DNA of 64,000 bases, taken from positions 26,175 through 90,174 of the forward strand of contig NZ_VUYS01000015.1 in assembly GCF_008389435.1 (NCBI RefSeq), given 5' to 3'. Shown here piece by piece: positions 29,740 to 38,617 of this stretch. The stretch is from Candidatus Nitrosocosmicus agrestis (GTDB lineage: Archaea > Thermoproteota > Nitrososphaeria > Nitrososphaerales > Nitrososphaeraceae). The notes below the pieces were generated by a model. That model had not been told where the DNA came from and ran no database searches. It worked only from the letters and a program-made list of their open reading frames with translations. Numbering within the stretch: the stretch's first letter is position 1; the number at the start of each line of letters is the position of its first letter. The position numbers were made by a program, and so were the translations under genes.

Positions 29740-30672
29740 TTATTGACTTGATAATGGATTCAATCTTTTTTTAAATAACTCTATATGATCTCTTACAAAA
29801 GTTTCAAACGATATCGGCTTTCGACCTAAAACTGTTTCGACTGCTTTTGAGATACGTCTCATATGGTCCTCCCTTATAATCCGGTATAAGTTTAGAAAAC
29901 AGACTATCGATTCAGGTTTCAATCCGGCCAAGATAAGTTCTCTCTTTGCAGTTTGCTCGGATATGGGAACATAATCTATTGGCAATCCGAGTATTGATTT
30001 AAGAATTTCAGATATATCGCCACAATTTAGATGCTGTCTACCAGTTATATCATAAATCATATCATAATGTTTGTTGGATTGTTCGTTAAGGATTCTTGCC
30101 GCTACTTCCGCCACATCTCTAATGTCTACAAAGCTAGCTCTAGCGTCTCCTAAAGGAAGATAGAAAGCAGTTCCCTTTATGGAATGCCGAAAAGGGATTG
30201 TTATAAAATTCTGCATATAGTAATTAGGCCTCAGAAAAGTATAATGAAGGCCAGATTCTGCAATTATTTTTTCAGCCTGTCTATGCATCATCCCTTCAGG
30301 GGTTGGAGGTCTTAAATTTGTTCCCGGAATTGATAACTTAACAATATGTTTTACTGATTGGGTTCTTTGTGCTTCTGTCATAATTTTTTTAGTTACATCC
30401 AAAGTATTGGAATTTGGTGTTAGTAAGAAGATTTTTTCTATGCCTTCCAGTTTATGGCAGACAATTGATTCGAGATTGTCATAATCCAAGTCAATAAAAT
30501 TGACTAAACTTTGATTTCTGAAACCCCGGATTTGTCTACTGCCTAACACATTGGAACGATTAGCACGTCTCAATGATACAAAGAATTCTTTGCCATAGAT
30601 AGAAAGAATATTTATCAGATGCTGTCCCATGCAACCTTCTGCACCTGTAATTAGTATCGAAGTCATATCCAT
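29740..30672 (-). CDS. NmrA-like NAD(P)-binding oxidoreductase
   Basis: 310 residues. The N-terminal Rossmann motif is ILITGAEGCMGQHL (GxxGxxG at 10-16). The middle has KHIVKLSIPGTN and HYTFLRPNYYMQNF (LRPN-x-x-M), as in NmrA/QorB-type atypical short-chain dehydrogenases. After that come ASFVDIRDVAEVAARIL and YDITGRQ. These proteins act as NADPH-dependent quinone or ketone reductases or redox sensors. Which applies here cannot be told. Two ATGs lie at the start (30672, 30666). It is a single gene. Confidence 0.85.
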   Translation of the reverse strand: MDMTSILITGAEGCMGQHLINILSIYGKEFFVSLRRANRSNVLGSRQIRGFRNQSLVNFIDLDYDNLESIVCHKLEGIEKIFLLTPNSNTLDVTKKIMTEAQRTQSVKHIVKLSIPGTNLRPPTPEGMMHRQAEKIIAESGLHYTFLRPNYYMQNFITIPFRHSIKGTAFYLPLGDARASFVDIRDVAEVAARILNEQSNKHYDMIYDITGRQHLNCGDISEILKSILGLPIDYVPISEQTAKRELILAGLKPESIVCFLNLYRIIREDHMRRISKAVETVLGRKPISFETFVRDHIELFKKRLNPLSSQ

Positions 30673-30985
30673 GATTTATTAATTAATTAGCAGAACAAAT
30701 GGAATTTGAGAATATGAACAGAGCGAAGGACAAATGTCATAAGATAAATTCAGATTGCCATTCACACAAGACATGTGATCTATATTTATTAGTATTACCT
30801 GCTCTTTCATTTACACATTTTTTAATTTGCCTTTCAGTTGTAAAAGTATCATTTAGGAAAGAGAAGAACTGACACAATCGTGTTAGCATTTGTAATACAA
30901 TGCGTTGATCTCTATTTATTTTTTTGTTTTACAGTGTATAACAACATAAGACAACATTATATTAAGGGCATGGTCATTAAACTTA
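30673..30985. other. Intergenic between divergent genes
   Basis: About 310 bases upstream of the NmrA-like gene and of the multicopper oxidase gene. It must hold both promoters. Confidence 0.35.
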
Positions 30986-32830
30986 TTGAATCTAAATGCA
31001 TTTGCCAAGTTAACAGGAGAGAGTTCATTAAGGCCTAGGCTATTGCCGACCTACAATAATTCCAACTTACGTACACGATTTAAAGACAATACTAATCACG
31101 ATTTGAAAACACAGCAAAAGAAATCCATTTCTTTGTTTTCTTTCATAATCTTTTCAGTGTGCGCATTCATCACGATAATTAGCCTAACAATTGACTTCAA
31201 TGGGTTGGAGCCTTCAGAGGCTTTTGCCCAAGGAATAAACCAGACAAGATTAAATGAAAATGCCACCCTAGCTGATAATTTCGATCCAAAGTCTATGTCG
31301 CTAACTTCCTCCATTGATAAAAATATTGTTATGGAAGACTATAACAAAACATCAAACAAACACGACAATACAACAAGAATTATAACATTGGTCACTGAAG
31401 ATGTAGAAATTGACATAGCCCCAGGAAAAAGAGTAAAAGCTTGGACTTTTAACGGGACAGCTCCTGGACCTACTATAAGACTAACAGAAGGTGAAAATGT
31501 AACAATCAAGTACATAAATAAATCACCCATCCCTCATACTATTCATTTTCATGGTAATCATGACGACGTAAATGATGGAGTTACCCCCCAAATTATGCCA
31601 GGTCAAACATATCTTTATAATATTACCGGAGAACCAGCAGGTGCTTTAATGTATCACTGTCATGCTCCACCGACTTCCCTGCACATAAGAATGGGTATGT
31701 ATGGTGCGCTTATTGTAGACCCAATAAGCAAACCAGTTAAGCCAGCAAAAGAATTTGTAATGGTCATGGGAGAATACAACCTTAAAAATCAACTTGATTT
31801 TGAAGCTGACTATTACATCATAAATGGATATGCAGACCAGTACATTCACAATCCACTTCAAATTAATCAAGGAGACTTGATGAGAATTTATTTAATTAAT
31901 TTAGGAACCACAATACCTGCATCTTTTCATCTTCATAGCACTACCTTTTTGACGTACCCCTCAGGCTTGTGGGACAACCTACCCATTCTTTCGCAAACAG
32001 TATCGGTTGCACCCGGCGATGCATCTATAATTGAAGCCAAGTGGAAATACCCTGGTAACTATTTCTTCCATACACATGGAATCCAAGAAGAAAAAGGAAA
32101 CATGGGTCAAATACAAGTGATGGGTCCCGAATATTTATCAGAAGGGAATGATTTGAAGGTAAGATATGATAGTAATAACACAATGGACTTGGACCTACAA
32201 AAACACCCAAGCAGTATCTCAGAACCATTAACCAAAAGTGTCTCAATGTTTGAGTGGCAATATGAATTGCAAAAGAAACTTCAAAATTCAAAACTAGTTT
32301 CTCAGATTGCAAACGATAAAGAAATGAGCAGAGGAGAAGGAGGAGAAGGAAAAAATAAAGGCAAAGAAACGAATGAAACAAAAATCATTCAAAATCATGG
32401 TGAGACGCTTTCTTTAAATCTCGATAAAACCTTAGCAACAAACACAACAGCATCAAACGATATTAGGTCTAATTCCAGTCTTACATATGCTGACAATGTC
32501 AAATCTAGCCATCTTGAGAAGGATATGACAACTAAATCTAACCAGATATCAATCGTTTCTGGATCTTCAAACCCGGATAATAAAATATTCTATGATCCAC
32601 CCTCAGCGGAAGTTCAGGTAGGAACTGATATCACTTGGACTAATAACGATGATAATATGCCACACACAGTGACCTCTGGTGATTCAGGTACTGGTCCGAC
32701 AGGAATGTTCGATTCCGGAATTGTTAATGGTGATGGAAGTGAATTTAAGCACACTTTTGACCAACAAGGAGAATTCAAATATTACTGCACTATTCATCCA
32801 TGGATGACTGCTGAAATAATTGTAAAATGA
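30986..32830 (+). CDS. Two-domain multicopper oxidase fused to a plastocyanin-like domain
   Basis: 614 residues, exported (hydrophobic segment about 48-70, cleavage near EAFAQG). Two cupredoxin domains carry four His-x-His pairs: IHFHG (187, 189), YHCH (224, 226), FHLH (315, 317) and FHTHG (362, 364). These build a trinuclear copper site. Type 1 copper ligands in domain 1 are His184, Cys225, His233 and a Met at 236 or 238. After a polar linker (about 390-530) a plastocyanin-like domain carries His560, Cys601, His604 and Met607. It is related to AOA NirK-type and laccase-type oxidases; substrate unproven. No nearby ATG exists, so the TTG at 30986 is tentative. Confidence 0.88.
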   Translation: MNLNAFAKLTGESSLRPRLLPTYNNSNLRTRFKDNTNHDLKTQQKKSISLFSFIIFSVCAFITIISLTIDFNGLEPSEAFAQGINQTRLNENATLADNFDPKSMSLTSSIDKNIVMEDYNKTSNKHDNTTRIITLVTEDVEIDIAPGKRVKAWTFNGTAPGPTIRLTEGENVTIKYINKSPIPHTIHFHGNHDDVNDGVTPQIMPGQTYLYNITGEPAGALMYHCHAPPTSLHIRMGMYGALIVDPISKPVKPAKEFVMVMGEYNLKNQLDFEADYYIINGYADQYIHNPLQINQGDLMRIYLINLGTTIPASFHLHSTTFLTYPSGLWDNLPILSQTVSVAPGDASIIEAKWKYPGNYFFHTHGIQEEKGNMGQIQVMGPEYLSEGNDLKVRYDSNNTMDLDLQKHPSSISEPLTKSVSMFEWQYELQKKLQNSKLVSQIANDKEMSRGEGGEGKNKGKETNETKIIQNHGETLSLNLDKTLATNTTASNDIRSNSSLTYADNVKSSHLEKDMTTKSNQISIVSGSSNPDNKIFYDPPSAEVQVGTDITWTNNDDNMPHTVTSGDSGTGPTGMFDSGIVNGDGSEFKHTFDQQGEFKYYCTIHPWMTAEIIVK

Positions 32831-32936
32831 GTGGTTTTTTGAATGAGGGCTGAAATTCCGTATAAGAATACGTGTAATGAGATAAATCAAAAGCAGGGTT
32901 CCAAATAAAAAAACAGGCCTAAAACCATATTTCAAT

Positions 32937-33485
32937 TTGAATAAGTCGTATGGAATTGTTCTTTTGAGCGCGTTATTTATTTTAACGGCTTTGATTTCTA
33001 CCACTGATTCGCTGTTTGCACAACATCATGGTGCACCACCACCAATGGCTACTCTAGGAGATCGAAATATTTCTATGGATCTTTTAATAGAGCCCATGAA
33101 TATAATTCCAGGTAAAGATGCTCAGCTAACTATGCATTTGACTGACGAAAATACCGGACAAAAAATTCAACATGTCACATACAGGTTAACAATAGCAAAA
33201 GATGATCAAGTGAAGCTTTCTGAATTCTTTCACTCTCACACAGGAGACCTGAATATTGTGGCTCGGAATAGCAATTCATCTCATTTGACCGTTGGCGGTA
33301 CCTTTGATGTGTTAACTAATGCCATTGTTCCTGATCCAGCAGCCAAGATAGTTATTAACGGGCCGCTTTTTACAGAAGTAGGTAAATACAATATAGATGC
33401 TGAGGTCACAACAATCGATAATGACAAGACAGATCTACCGACACCACTAGTTTATCATTTTACCACTAATAGCTCGACCATGTAA
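32937..33485 (+). CDS. Secreted beta-rich protein next to the multicopper oxidase
   Basis: 182 residues from a TTG start. The signal peptide is MNKSYGIVLLSALFILTALI, with a cleavage site near SLFAQHHG. The mature protein starts with HHGAPPPM and has an Ig-like feel (DAQLTMHLTDENTGQKIQHV, then FHSHTGDLNIV and HFTTNSS), with histidines that could handle copper. It follows the oxidase by about 105 bases in the same direction, so it may share its transcript and serve it. The family is not identified. Confidence 0.65.
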   Translation: MNKSYGIVLLSALFILTALISTTDSLFAQHHGAPPPMATLGDRNISMDLLIEPMNIIPGKDAQLTMHLTDENTGQKIQHVTYRLTIAKDDQVKLSEFFHSHTGDLNIVARNSNSSHLTVGGTFDVLTNAIVPDPAAKIVINGPLFTEVGKYNIDAEVTTIDNDKTDLPTPLVYHFTTNSSTM

Positions 33486-33537
33486 AGATAAAACGATATT
33501 ATTTCATGTTATTGATATTATTGAAGACCCAGACACC

Positions 33538-33876
33538 ATGGTATTTGGAAACAAAAAAGATCATATTGAAAAGGCAAAAATGATGAACCTAAGAATAACA
33601 TCAGTCAACAAATTACCAAAATGGGCTGAAAATAAAATCAAAAATTTAAGTGAACAAAAGATAGGATCTGAAAGTATTTGTGTAACTGAAAAGGTTGTAA
33701 AGAAAATCTCAGAGTATGCAAAGGCCAGGAAAGTCAACATGATTGTTATGGATAGCAGCAACAGATTAACAGAAATATTAAAGATAAAAGATCTGGGAAG
33801 CATTACCAGAAATGTTTCAGAATTGGCAGGATGCCTAGTACTAATAGCGCACCATAAGGTTCATTTTATTATTTAA
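33538..33876 (+). CDS. N-terminally truncated UspA-like protein
   Basis: 112 residues matching the second half of a universal stress protein: VVKKISEYAKARKVNMIVMD, then LGSITRNVSELAGCLVLIAH, which corresponds to the GSVS...V..PVLVV end of the family. The same frame is open upstream (TILFHVIDIIEDPD) but has no start codon and lacks the first strand and ATP-loop region. It is probably a decaying UspA rather than a working one. It lies 50 bases after the secreted protein gene. Confidence 0.6.
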   Translation: MVFGNKKDHIEKAKMMNLRITSVNKLPKWAENKIKNLSEQKIGSESICVTEKVVKKISEYAKARKVNMIVMDSSNRLTEILKIKDLGSITRNVSELAGCLVLIAHHKVHFII

Positions 33877-34793
33877 GGAAAAGTATAATTTAAGAATAAA
33901 ATAGAAATATTTTGTATTGAGAAAATAATTTAGTTGGAACAAAATAATAAATCATCCTTTGTATCTTTAGGTTTCAAATTAATTGCTCAATAAAATTATT
34001 CTTGATAAGAATTATGTCTGCAATATTTCCCTTTATGATCGGCTTACAATTCTATTAATAAGTAGATAGATCTTAACTGTGAGACTACATTTCATTAAAA
34101 TGTCAGAACCTGAGCTTAATTGATATTTTGAAATGAATTGGCTATATTGCAAATAGACTATACCATCACATAATGCTGTTTTTGATTTATATTCAGAATA
34201 AAGTTATTGTTTAAAATCAAATGATATTACTTTTCATAAAAAATATGAATGAAGATTTACTAGCAAACTAAATTAAGCCGGAGAAGTGGTTCATTTTGTA
34301 ATAGCTAATATTCTCGATAAAAGAACTTTTGATATATTAGAATGCGATAATAAAAAAATAGGAAAGGGTGTTGGATGTAGTGATATCTATCAACACCCCG
34401 TTCCTAATAGCTATGACAAACTTTTTACCTAATGCATTATTCTTTAACCGAATATGCATTTTCATTTCTACAAAACATCATATTTAAAAGATATTCATAA
34501 ATATTCATTTGTAGTTAAATGTATAGAGTAAGATATCAAGGACTATAAAAACATATTCGCTTTTATCAAAAATATATCTATTAAAATACAATGCAAAAAT
34601 ATAGATGCAATATGGTAATATTTTAGGCGATTTGAATCTTTAAAATATATTGCATGTTTAAAACAATTTAGTCTTTATATAAAATTCTTCCATTATTCAA
34701 GGTTTTTCCAAACTATAGGTCGCATTGTTTCATTTCTATATATTGATTTGTAACTGATAATAATAATCCGTCAATAAAAAGAGGAATGGACTA
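33877..34793. other. Long AT-rich intergenic region
   Basis: About 915 bases between converging genes. No gene is seen. The one strong feature is the hairpin at 34360-34405. Confidence 0.4.
34360..34405. other. Strong 13-bp interrupted hairpin
   Basis: The arms are AGGAA+GGGTGTTG and CAACACCC+TTCCT with a small internal loop (A opposite CG) and a 17-nt loop. It is GC-rich in a very AT-rich setting and lies about 480 bases from the nearest gene end, so it is not an ordinary terminator. A small structured RNA or protein site is possible. Confidence 0.5.
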
Positions 34794-35237
34794 TTACTCT
34801 TGTGCTGCTGCATTATTACCGGTGTTTTCTTGTCCCTGCAGATTCAAGTTATTACCAGAGGCCGCGGTATTATTTCCGGATGCTGCCTCGCTGCTCTGTC
34901 CAGAAGATTGTGATTGACCTATTCCTTGTGAAATGCTATTATCGCCATTACTATTGTCATCGTTGTCATTACCATTATCATCATTATCATTGTCATCTAT
35001 TGATTTTGATCCAAAGTTACCGTCATAATCTTCTCCGTAATGCTTCTTCAGGTTTTTGTCACAATCATCTTCGTGATCTTTATAGTAATCCTCATCATTT
35101 TTGCATTTATCCTTATCGACTCCATAGTGTGCCAATGCGGTTTGAAGATTATGTGTCGATGCACCCAGAGTTAGTATCGTTGCAAATAGTGCCACAATCA
35201 AGATTGCTGCTGTATTTGAATTATTTGACTTTATCAT
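34794..35237 (-). CDS. Secreted acidic repeat protein, GNNAAAQ family
   Basis: 147 residues from the ATG at 35237 (the frame is open to 35267). The signal peptide (AAILIVALFATILTLGAS) is followed by a Cys/Asp/Lys-rich part (DKDKCKNDEDYYKDHEDDCD), a run of Asp-Asn repeats (DDNDNDDNGNDNDD), Ser/Gln repeats (GQSQSSGQSSEAASGNN) and the closing ENTGNNAAAQE. The end is shared with proteins at 11430, 53835 and 58643. The acidic run may bind calcium or other cations outside the cell. It is the largest member of this family in the window. Confidence 0.7.
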   Translation of the reverse strand: MIKSNNSNTAAILIVALFATILTLGASTHNLQTALAHYGVDKDKCKNDEDYYKDHEDDCDKNLKKHYGEDYDGNFGSKSIDDNDNDDNGNDNDDNSNGDNSISQGIGQSQSSGQSSEAASGNNTAASGNNLNLQGQENTGNNAAAQE

Positions 35238-35699
35238 TTTGAATGTAACATTAGCACTCTGATACATCAGTTAAAACAGGTTTCGAAAAATGTACAACAA
35301 GGTTTATTATTAATACCTGATCTATCGCGACTGAAAGCTTCCCTATACTTTTTGAAGTAACGTAAATATCATTCATTATATAACAAAAAAGAAAGAGTTG
35401 AAGGTGTTGACAAATCCATGTTTGAACCTGTCCCACATCGATTCCATTTTAAATTACGCTTTTAAAGTACAATATTTTCTCACGGATTTTTAATTCACTA
35501 GTAGTAATAATTTATATTTAAACATGATTGAATACTATTGAAGTAATAGAAAAACATTTGTTAAAAGAAATAGATTATATTTATATTTATATAAAACAAG
35601 CAATAGGAAGCCTACGGAATTTAAACTGGATGCACATACATACAATAACTGCATAGATATTTGTTTATACGATCAAATGTTTGAATTAAAAATTCAGAC
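35238..35699. other. Intergenic, nothing recognised
   Basis: About 460 AT-rich bases containing the promoter of the acidic repeat protein. Confidence 0.35.
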
Positions 35700-36184
35700 T
35701 TATGCCAACCATTTATTTTCTTCGGAAGAAGCATTCCAATATCCATATTTTTTACTAATTGTGGATAAATGAAGAAGGTCTTGTGACGTAGGAGAAAGTA
35801 AATTATGATTATCAGGCGATCTCCCGAATTCTTGAAAGAAATGCCCCATCTTTTTGGTGGTTAGAATATTAACTATCGTAACTGAGACTGACAAATTACG
35901 CCAGGCATGATGAGCATTGGAGGGAACATGAATATGATCACCAGACTTTGCTTTGATCCATTCATTAATTCCATCAACCCTTCTTAAACATTCTAATTCT
36001 CCGGAAATAACAAAAAATCTTCTGTGTCAGGATGAGAGTGAATAGGGACTTGGACGTTATCAGGTATTGTGCCTCTGAGAATACAAAAATCGCTTTCAGC
36101 ATCCTGTGGAGAAGTTAGAAATTCTATTGTGGATCCGAAAAGTTCTACTACTTTACCCGTGCTAGGGTTTATTTCAATATTCAT
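35700..36184 (-). pseudogene. Single-domain cupin with one frameshift
   Basis: From the ATG at 36184: MNIEINPSTGKVVELFGSTI, then VPIHSHPDTEDF, which holds the cupin metal motif H-x-H...E. A stop follows because one base is missing in the A6 run at 36012-36017. With it restored, reading continues FFVISGELECLRRVDGINEW, then GDHIHVPSNAHHAWRNLS, the second cupin motif, and ends at 35700. The whole is 161 residues and otherwise undamaged, so the break is recent, a sequence error or switchable. Confidence 0.75.
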
Positions 36185-36429
36185 TCCATTCTAATCATGA
36201 AAATATAATATTTATATCAAGTATATCTCAAGTTCGATCAAGTTAAGGTTAAAATTAAGCGATATAAGTACATATTGTTATCATCGATAATATTGATCAT
36301 AGTATTTCTTTAAATGGTTCAATTCAAAGAAGTTTAAAAGTAAAGGTTGTTTAACGTCTTTTGATTGAAAAAATGTGATACCATCAACTTTAAAACATAC
36401 GAGTTTAATTTATTTAGACAGACGAATTA

Positions 36430-36810
36430 ATGAATATGCCAAGATTTGCCACCCCCGAGGAGTTACTAAATTCCCAAGTAAGGGAATTCAATAAAGGAAA
36501 TATCGACTTCTTAATGACATTATATGAGAAAGAGGCTTCTTTTGTAAATCAACCAGGTCAAGAAATCAAGGATGTAAATACGATCCGCGAAGCATAAGAC
36601 TTCATCAGCAAGGGAATCAAATTAGAAGCAAAAACAAAAAGAGTGTATTATGCTGATAATCTTGCACTTTTAATCACCGAGTGGTCTCTGAATGGAAAAG
36701 AGTTAGATGGCACTCCTGTAAATCATACGGGCAATGGCTCAATTGTTTTTCGCCGTCAGTCTGATAACACATGGCTAATGGTCATAGAAAATCCTTGGGG
36801 AATTAATTAA
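36430..36810 (+). pseudogene. NTF2/SnoaL-like protein gene with one nonsense codon
   Basis: A single frame of 127 codons, in phase throughout, with one TAA at 36595-36597 (codon 56). Before it: FATPEELLNSQVREFNKGNI and LYEKEASFVNQPGQEI. After it: DFISKGIKLEAKTKRVYYAD and NHTGNGSIVFRRQSDNTWLM, ending IENPWGIN. This is the cone-shaped NTF2-like (DUF4440/SnoaL) fold. All else is intact, so it needs one base change to become a stop, or is a sequence error. Confidence 0.75.
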
Positions 36811-37025
36811 TTTCCGAATCCAAAAAAACATCACGTATGTGATTCACTTGTTTATGAGGTAAATAATCACACTTTTAAATTAAATGCAGTTATTTAAGTA
36901 CATGTCCTGTATGAAAAGCCACTACTTTGTTGAAACTGACTGTTAATCCGATCATTCAGATACTATCATTAATTTTATTTTTATTCATCCATAAGAAAAG
37001 AAGGTTATTAGTTATTTTATATCAT

Positions 37026-37286
37026 TTAGACAATGTCGTCGACTGAAGTCGAAGGATCATTGTAGAATTTGTTTTGAGCTTCTTGTTCTGATACACTAAA
37101 TCGAACTACTTCACCATCGTAACTTTCTACTTTATCTTGGGGAATAATGAATTTTTCCTTCTCAATTATGCCCCTTTCAACGATAACATTTCCATTTGAC
37201 ACATTTTGAACCTCTCCAAAATTAGCATCATTTATCCCTCTTGCTTCTTTTTTTATAGTTTCATCCCAATTGATACTTGAAACCAT
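37026..37286 (-). CDS. PRC-barrel-like small protein
   Basis: 86 residues: INWDETIKKEARGINDANFG, then EVQNVSNGNVIVERGII and FIIPQDKVESYDGEVVRFSV. This is the strand pattern of PRC-barrel/DUF2171 proteins, which bind proteins or RNA at surfaces. It is probably cytosolic. A decayed copy lies at 51763-52086. The start at 37286 is supported by a TATA box about 25 bases upstream, so the mRNA is probably leaderless. Confidence 0.7.
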   Translation of the reverse strand: MVSSINWDETIKKEARGINDANFGEVQNVSNGNVIVERGIIEKEKFIIPQDKVESYDGEVVRFSVSEQEAQNKFYNDPSTSVDDIV

Positions 37287-37305
37287 GGATTATTCTATTA
37301 AACAT

Positions 37306-37315
37306 ATTATATAAA
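37306..37315 (-). promoter_or_regulatory. TATA box of the PRC-barrel-like gene
   Basis: TTTATATAAT on the minus strand, centred about 25 bases before the ATG at 37286. This is the spacing expected of a leaderless archaeal transcript. Confidence 0.55.
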
Positions 37316-37464
37316 GGGTAATGGATTCGTAACTCTAAATAGTAATGGTAATGTAATCTATGACTCATTGAATTTCAATCACGTAAATTCAACGTATACT
37401 GATTCACAGTTAGGTGATAAGATCTCTAGCTATCCATGACTCAACCAACATTTAAGATAGAAAG

Positions 37465-37473
37465 TTTTATATC
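37465..37473 (+). promoter_or_regulatory. TATA box of the coiled-coil gene
   Basis: TTTTATATC centred about 26 bases before the ATG at 37495, again fitting a leaderless transcript. With the previous box it makes a divergent promoter pair. Confidence 0.5.
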
Positions 37474-37494
37474 ACTAGTTTTCAGCTGCACCAT

Positions 37495-37710
37495 ATGATC
37501 TATAATCGCATAGAAGATCCTAGTCCACCAGAAAAACATTTCAAAGACCACGAGGTCTTGAACAATCCTTCATATATGGATACCACACTAGAATCATCTA
37601 TTAATGCGAATCAAAGGGTACTAGAAGAAATTTCCGATATCAAGACTCGGTTATCTGATTTGGAGAAAAAAACAGAAGAAGTGCTCGATATTCTTAAGGG
37701 TGATAATTAG
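37495..37710 (+). CDS. Small coiled-coil protein
   Basis: 71 residues. The second half is a heptad-patterned helix (NQRVLEEISDIKTRLSDLEK, then KTEEVLDILKG), while the first half is polar and proline-containing. It is likely an oligomerising cytosolic protein. No family is recognised. It is divergent from the PRC-barrel-like gene. Confidence 0.6.
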   Translation: MIYNRIEDPSPPEKHFKDHEVLNNPSYMDTTLESSINANQRVLEEISDIKTRLSDLEKKTEEVLDILKGDN

Positions 37711-38183
37711 TAATATACATCTTCTAATATGATTATATGATTGTTTTAAAGTAATTGATTGTATTGATAGAAACATCATCAATTTTGTCAACAATCTGGC
37801 ATCATTTGATCTATGACCATATGAAATCCAAATGTAACTTGCTCCAAATATTGTAATAGCGATAATGTCACATTGTAATTTTCTAGGTTTTTAAAGACAT
37901 AGTCAGAACAGTATTGCAACAAGTCTAAGGAGTGGCTTCATTCTTTATACCCTATGACATATTCTCACATAGTTAAGATAACCAAGACAAAATCCTCTTT
38001 ATGCAGAATTTTTTATTTGAACGATATGCATAAATGAATTTCAAATTTATATGATGTCAAATAGAATGATACAAAAAATATGATTACGTTGAAATCAAAA
38101 ATAATTTCTGTTTAAAATAATTTATTGTATCCCAAGAGTCAGCTCAGTGGAAAATCAAAATGCTGGCATTGTTAAAATGCATG
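37711..38183. other. Intergenic, nothing recognised
   Basis: About 470 AT-rich bases between converging genes. Confidence 0.35.
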
Positions 38184-38543
38184 CTATTCCTGTAAGCTTC
38201 CATCATTATCGTTGGCTGTTTCTGCTGTAGAGCTTCCATCATTATCGTTGGCTGTTTCTGCTGTAGAGCTTCCATCATTATCGTTGGCTGTTTCTGCTGT
38301 AGAGCTTCCATCATTATCGTTGGCTGTTTCTGCTGTAGAGCTACTATTGTCATTGTTAATATCAGCAACAGTTTGGTCAAAATTTCTACTCAAAGAACTA
38401 AAAGTGCCAGCTTCCTTATTTTCTGTTACTTGAATGGATAAATATGGCAATGCCATAGAATTTGAAATAACAATAGAACTATAAGAAATATAAAATGAAA
38501 GAACTAATGCGAGTGTAAATACAGAGTTAGACCAGAGATTCAT
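38184..38543 (-). CDS. Secreted protein with four 12-residue repeats
   Basis: 119 residues. The hydrophobic export segment (VFTLALVLSFYISYSSIVIS) is followed by about 40 polar residues, then four perfect copies of SSTAETANDNDG, ending SLQE. The C-terminus is therefore an acidic, disordered, Ser/Thr-rich stalk, suited to surface display or glycosylation. The 36-bp DNA repeat makes length variation likely. All three minus-strand frames are open across the repeat; this frame is chosen because only it adds a signal peptide. Confidence 0.6.
   Translation of the reverse strand: MNLWSNSVFTLALVLSFYISYSSIVISNSMALPYLSIQVTENKEAGTFSSLSRNFDQTVADINNDNSSSTAETANDNDGSSTAETANDNDGSSTAETANDNDGSSTAETANDNDGSLQE
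38195..38338 (-). repeat. Four perfect 36-bp tandem repeats
   Basis: Units start at 38195, 38231, 38267 and 38303 and are identical. The unit length is 12 codons, so gain or loss leaves the frame unchanged. It is a good candidate for strain-to-strain length variation. Confidence 0.9.
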
Positions 38544-38617
38544 TGTGATCTTGTAGTCTTATTACAAAATAAAAGTTACGGTGTTAAAAATTTTGAAATC
38601 AGGTATTAAAATACCTT

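Noticed and set aside
38144..38380. Repeat frame reading EALQQKQPTIMM
   Set aside because: It exists only because the 36-bp repeat is open in every frame; it lacks a signal peptide, unlike the chosen frame.
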